A stretch of 5,971 nucleotides of DNA from Streptomyces sp. NRRL F-6492. Its GTDB lineage: Bacteria; Actinomycetota; Actinomycetes; Streptomycetales; Streptomycetaceae. The notes under the pieces were generated by a model. It was not told the origin of the DNA, searched no databases, and saw nothing but the letters and a program-made list of their open reading frames with translations. Below, piece after piece: positions 4,773 to 5,971 of this stretch (its first letter is position 1; each line of letters opens with the position of its first letter). The stretch spans positions 1 to 5,971 of the forward strand of contig NZ_LGEG01000062.1 of the NCBI RefSeq assembly GCF_001280125.1, read 5' to 3'. Made by a program: the position numbers and the translations under genes.

Positions 4773-5380
4773 CACCCGGAACCGGAGCCGGCCCCGAGAC
4801 CCGCTCCGGACCCGCTCCCGAGCCCGTGGCCCTGCCCGCTCCGAAGCTGGGGATGCTCGCCCGCCTGGCCCCGGAGCCGATGAAGGTGGTCCTGAACTGG
4901 GGCCGCCGCTACAGCCTGTGGGTCTTCAACTTCGGCCTCGCCTGCTGCGCGATCGAGTTCATCGCCGCGTCGATGGCCCGGCACGACTTCATCCGCCTCG
5001 GCGTGATCCCCTTCGCGCCCGGCCCGCGCCAGGCCGACCTGATGATCGTCTCGGGCACGGTGACGGACAAGATGGCCCCGGCCGTGAAGCGCCTGTACGA
5101 GCAGATGCCCGAGCCGAAGTACGTCATCTCCTTCGGCGCCTGCTCCAACTGCGGCGGCCCGTACTGGGACTCGTACTCCGTGACGAAGGGCGTCGACCAG
5201 ATCATCCCGGTCGACGTGTACGTGCCGGGGTGCCCGCCCCGGCCCGAGGCGCTGCTCCAGGGCATCCTCAAGCTCCAGGAGAAGATCGCGCGGGAGAGCC
5301 TGGCGGAGCGCTACGGCCGGCCGGCCTCGGTGTCCGAACTGACGAGCCCGCCGACGCCCCCGCCGGGAGGCACGGCATGA
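4763..5380 (+). CDS. nuoB: NADH-quinone oxidoreductase (complex I) subunit B, N2-cluster subunit
   Basis: NuoB binds the terminal iron-sulfur cluster N2 that hands electrons to quinone, at the cytoplasmic face of the membrane arm. The 205-residue protein has a Pro/Ala-rich tail of about 28 residues. The four expected ligands follow: tandem C61-C62 ([10 protein letters not shown]), C127 (FGACSNCGG) and C157 (PGCPPRPE). [19 protein letters not shown] (88-106) and [14 protein letters not shown] are standard. An extra cysteine, C130, sits three residues after C127, and the following loop (PYWDSYS) is one residue longer than in E. coli NuoB. This resembles archaeal or cyanobacterial-like enzymes more than the main actinobacterial NuoB. 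The ATG at 4763 overlaps the nuoA stop and has GAAGGG at 4748-4753, 9 nt upstream. The stop overlaps the nuoC start in ATGA, so the genes are translationally coupled. The C-terminal tail is Pro-rich and probably flexible. Confidence 0.95.
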   Translation: MDVTPGTGAGPETRSGPAPEPVALPAPKLGMLARLAPEPMKVVLNWGRRYSLWVFNFGLACCAIEFIAASMARHDFIRLGVIPFAPGPRQADLMIVSGTVTDKMAPAVKRLYEQMPEPKYVISFGACSNCGGPYWDSYSVTKGVDQIIPVDVYVPGCPPRPEALLQGILKLQEKIARESLAERYGRPASVSELTSPPTPPPGGTA

Positions 5381-5971
5381 GCGCGTACGACGCCCTGCCC
5401 GACGCGGTGACGGAGGTCTTCGGCGAGGAGGCGACGGCGGAGCGGGCGTACGACCTGCTGACCGTCGACGTCCCGCCGTCCTCCTGGATCACGGCCCTGA
5501 CCACGGCCCGCGACGAGCTGGGCTGCACCTACTTCGACTGGCTGAGCGCGGTCGACGAGCCGGGCACGGGCTTCCGGGTCTGCGCGCACGTGGTGGCGCT
5601 CGGGGAGGGCGGCCCGCGCCGCCTCCTCGTCCGTACGACGGTCCCGCACTCCGCCCCCGTCCTCCCCACGGCGGTGGGGGTGTACGCGGGCGCGGGCTGG
5701 CACGAGCGCGAGACGCACGAGATGTTCGGCGTGGACTTCACGGGCCACCCGCACCTGGTCCCGCTCCTCCTCCCCGAGAACTTCGAGGGCCACCCGCTGC
5801 GCAAGGACTTCGTCCTCGCGGCCCGGGTCGCCAAGGCGTGGCCGGGCGCGAAGGAGCCGGGCGAGTCGCACGACGGCGGCCCCAAGCGCCGCCAGATGCT
5901 CCCCCCGGGCGTCCCGGACCCCAATGAGTGGGGCCCCCTCAAGGGCCAGCTCCCCCCGGCCCCCACCCGCC
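5377..5971 (+). CDS. nuoC: NADH-quinone oxidoreductase (complex I) subunit C, 30 kDa (runs off the right edge)
   Basis: A hydrophilic peripheral-arm subunit that binds NuoD and helps shape the quinone cavity. The window holds 198 codons plus one base with no stop. The start is ATG in the ATGA overlap with nuoB, with GGGAGG at 5365-5370, 6 nt upstream. The complex I 30-kDa signature is clear: [15 protein letters not shown] (107-121), [23 protein letters not shown] (123-145, quoted from the reading). The N-terminal half has the expected folded domain with [12 protein letters not shown] at 50-61. After residue 150 the sequence becomes a Pro/Gly/Lys-rich tail ([13 protein letters not shown]), probably near the true C terminus. 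Whether it ends soon or is fused to NuoD, as in some bacteria, cannot be seen. It has no cluster-binding cysteines, as expected. The operon should continue with nuoD and membrane-arm genes. Confidence 0.95.
   Translation, partial: MSAYDALPDAVTEVFGEEATAERAYDLLTVDVPPSSWITALTTARDELGCTYFDWLSAVDEPGTGFRVCAHVVALGEGGPRRLLVRTTVPHSAPVLPTAVGVYAGAGWHERETHEMFGVDFTGHPHLVPLLLPENFEGHPLRKDFVLAARVAKAWPGAKEPGESHDGGPKRRQMLPPGVPDPNEWGPLKGQLPPAPTR

Overview
The window is very GC-rich actinobacterial DNA, with coding frames whose third codon positions are almost all G or C, GTG starts, and proteins that read as Streptomyces or a close relative. Six protein genes are supported, two of them cut by the window edges. 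Four lie on the minus strand and read toward position 1: a 2-oxoacid:ferredoxin oxidoreductase alpha subunit (korA, N-terminal 65 codons only), a NarL/LuxR-type response regulator, and two paralogous membrane histidine kinases (called HK1 and HK2 here). Three genes, nuoA, nuoB and nuoC (the last cut by the right edge), run on the plus strand from a divergent start and begin a complex I operon.

Layout: 1-195 korA start (minus); 196-551 intergenic, with a 34-bp tandem repeat behind the response regulator and a possible korA promoter/operator; 552-1223 response regulator; 1224-1314 short gap with a 9-bp inverted repeat; 1315-2601 HK1; 2602-2991 intergenic, rich in short tandem repeats and with a possible hairpin after HK2; 2992-4191 HK2; 4192-4343 divergent control region with a good sigma-70-type promoter for nuoA and a perfect 12-bp palindrome; 4344-5971 nuoA-nuoB-nuoC, with overlapping stop and start codons.

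The NuoB sequence ([14 protein letters not shown] around the third cluster ligand) is the divergent type I associate with the second, smaller nuo cluster of streptomycetes, not with the main 14-gene nuo operon. From memory, that second cluster lacks the NADH-binding NuoE, NuoF and NuoG subunits; this cannot be confirmed here because the operon leaves the window. A ferredoxin-reducing 2-oxoacid oxidoreductase on one side and a probable NADH-module-free complex I on the other, separated by a private two-kinase regulatory system, suggests a ferredoxin-to-quinone respiratory route under its own signalling control. That link is inference.

The most unusual details are in the kinases. HK1 keeps a full-length sensor but has substitutions in its ATP-binding N and G2 boxes. 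HK2 keeps a canonical ATPase domain but is about 50 residues shorter in the sensor, missing the region that holds the last loop and helix in HK1. The pair share a 71-nt stretch of perfect DNA identity across the phospho-acceptor histidine. Complementary defects in tandem paralogues with a single response regulator fit a pair that works together.
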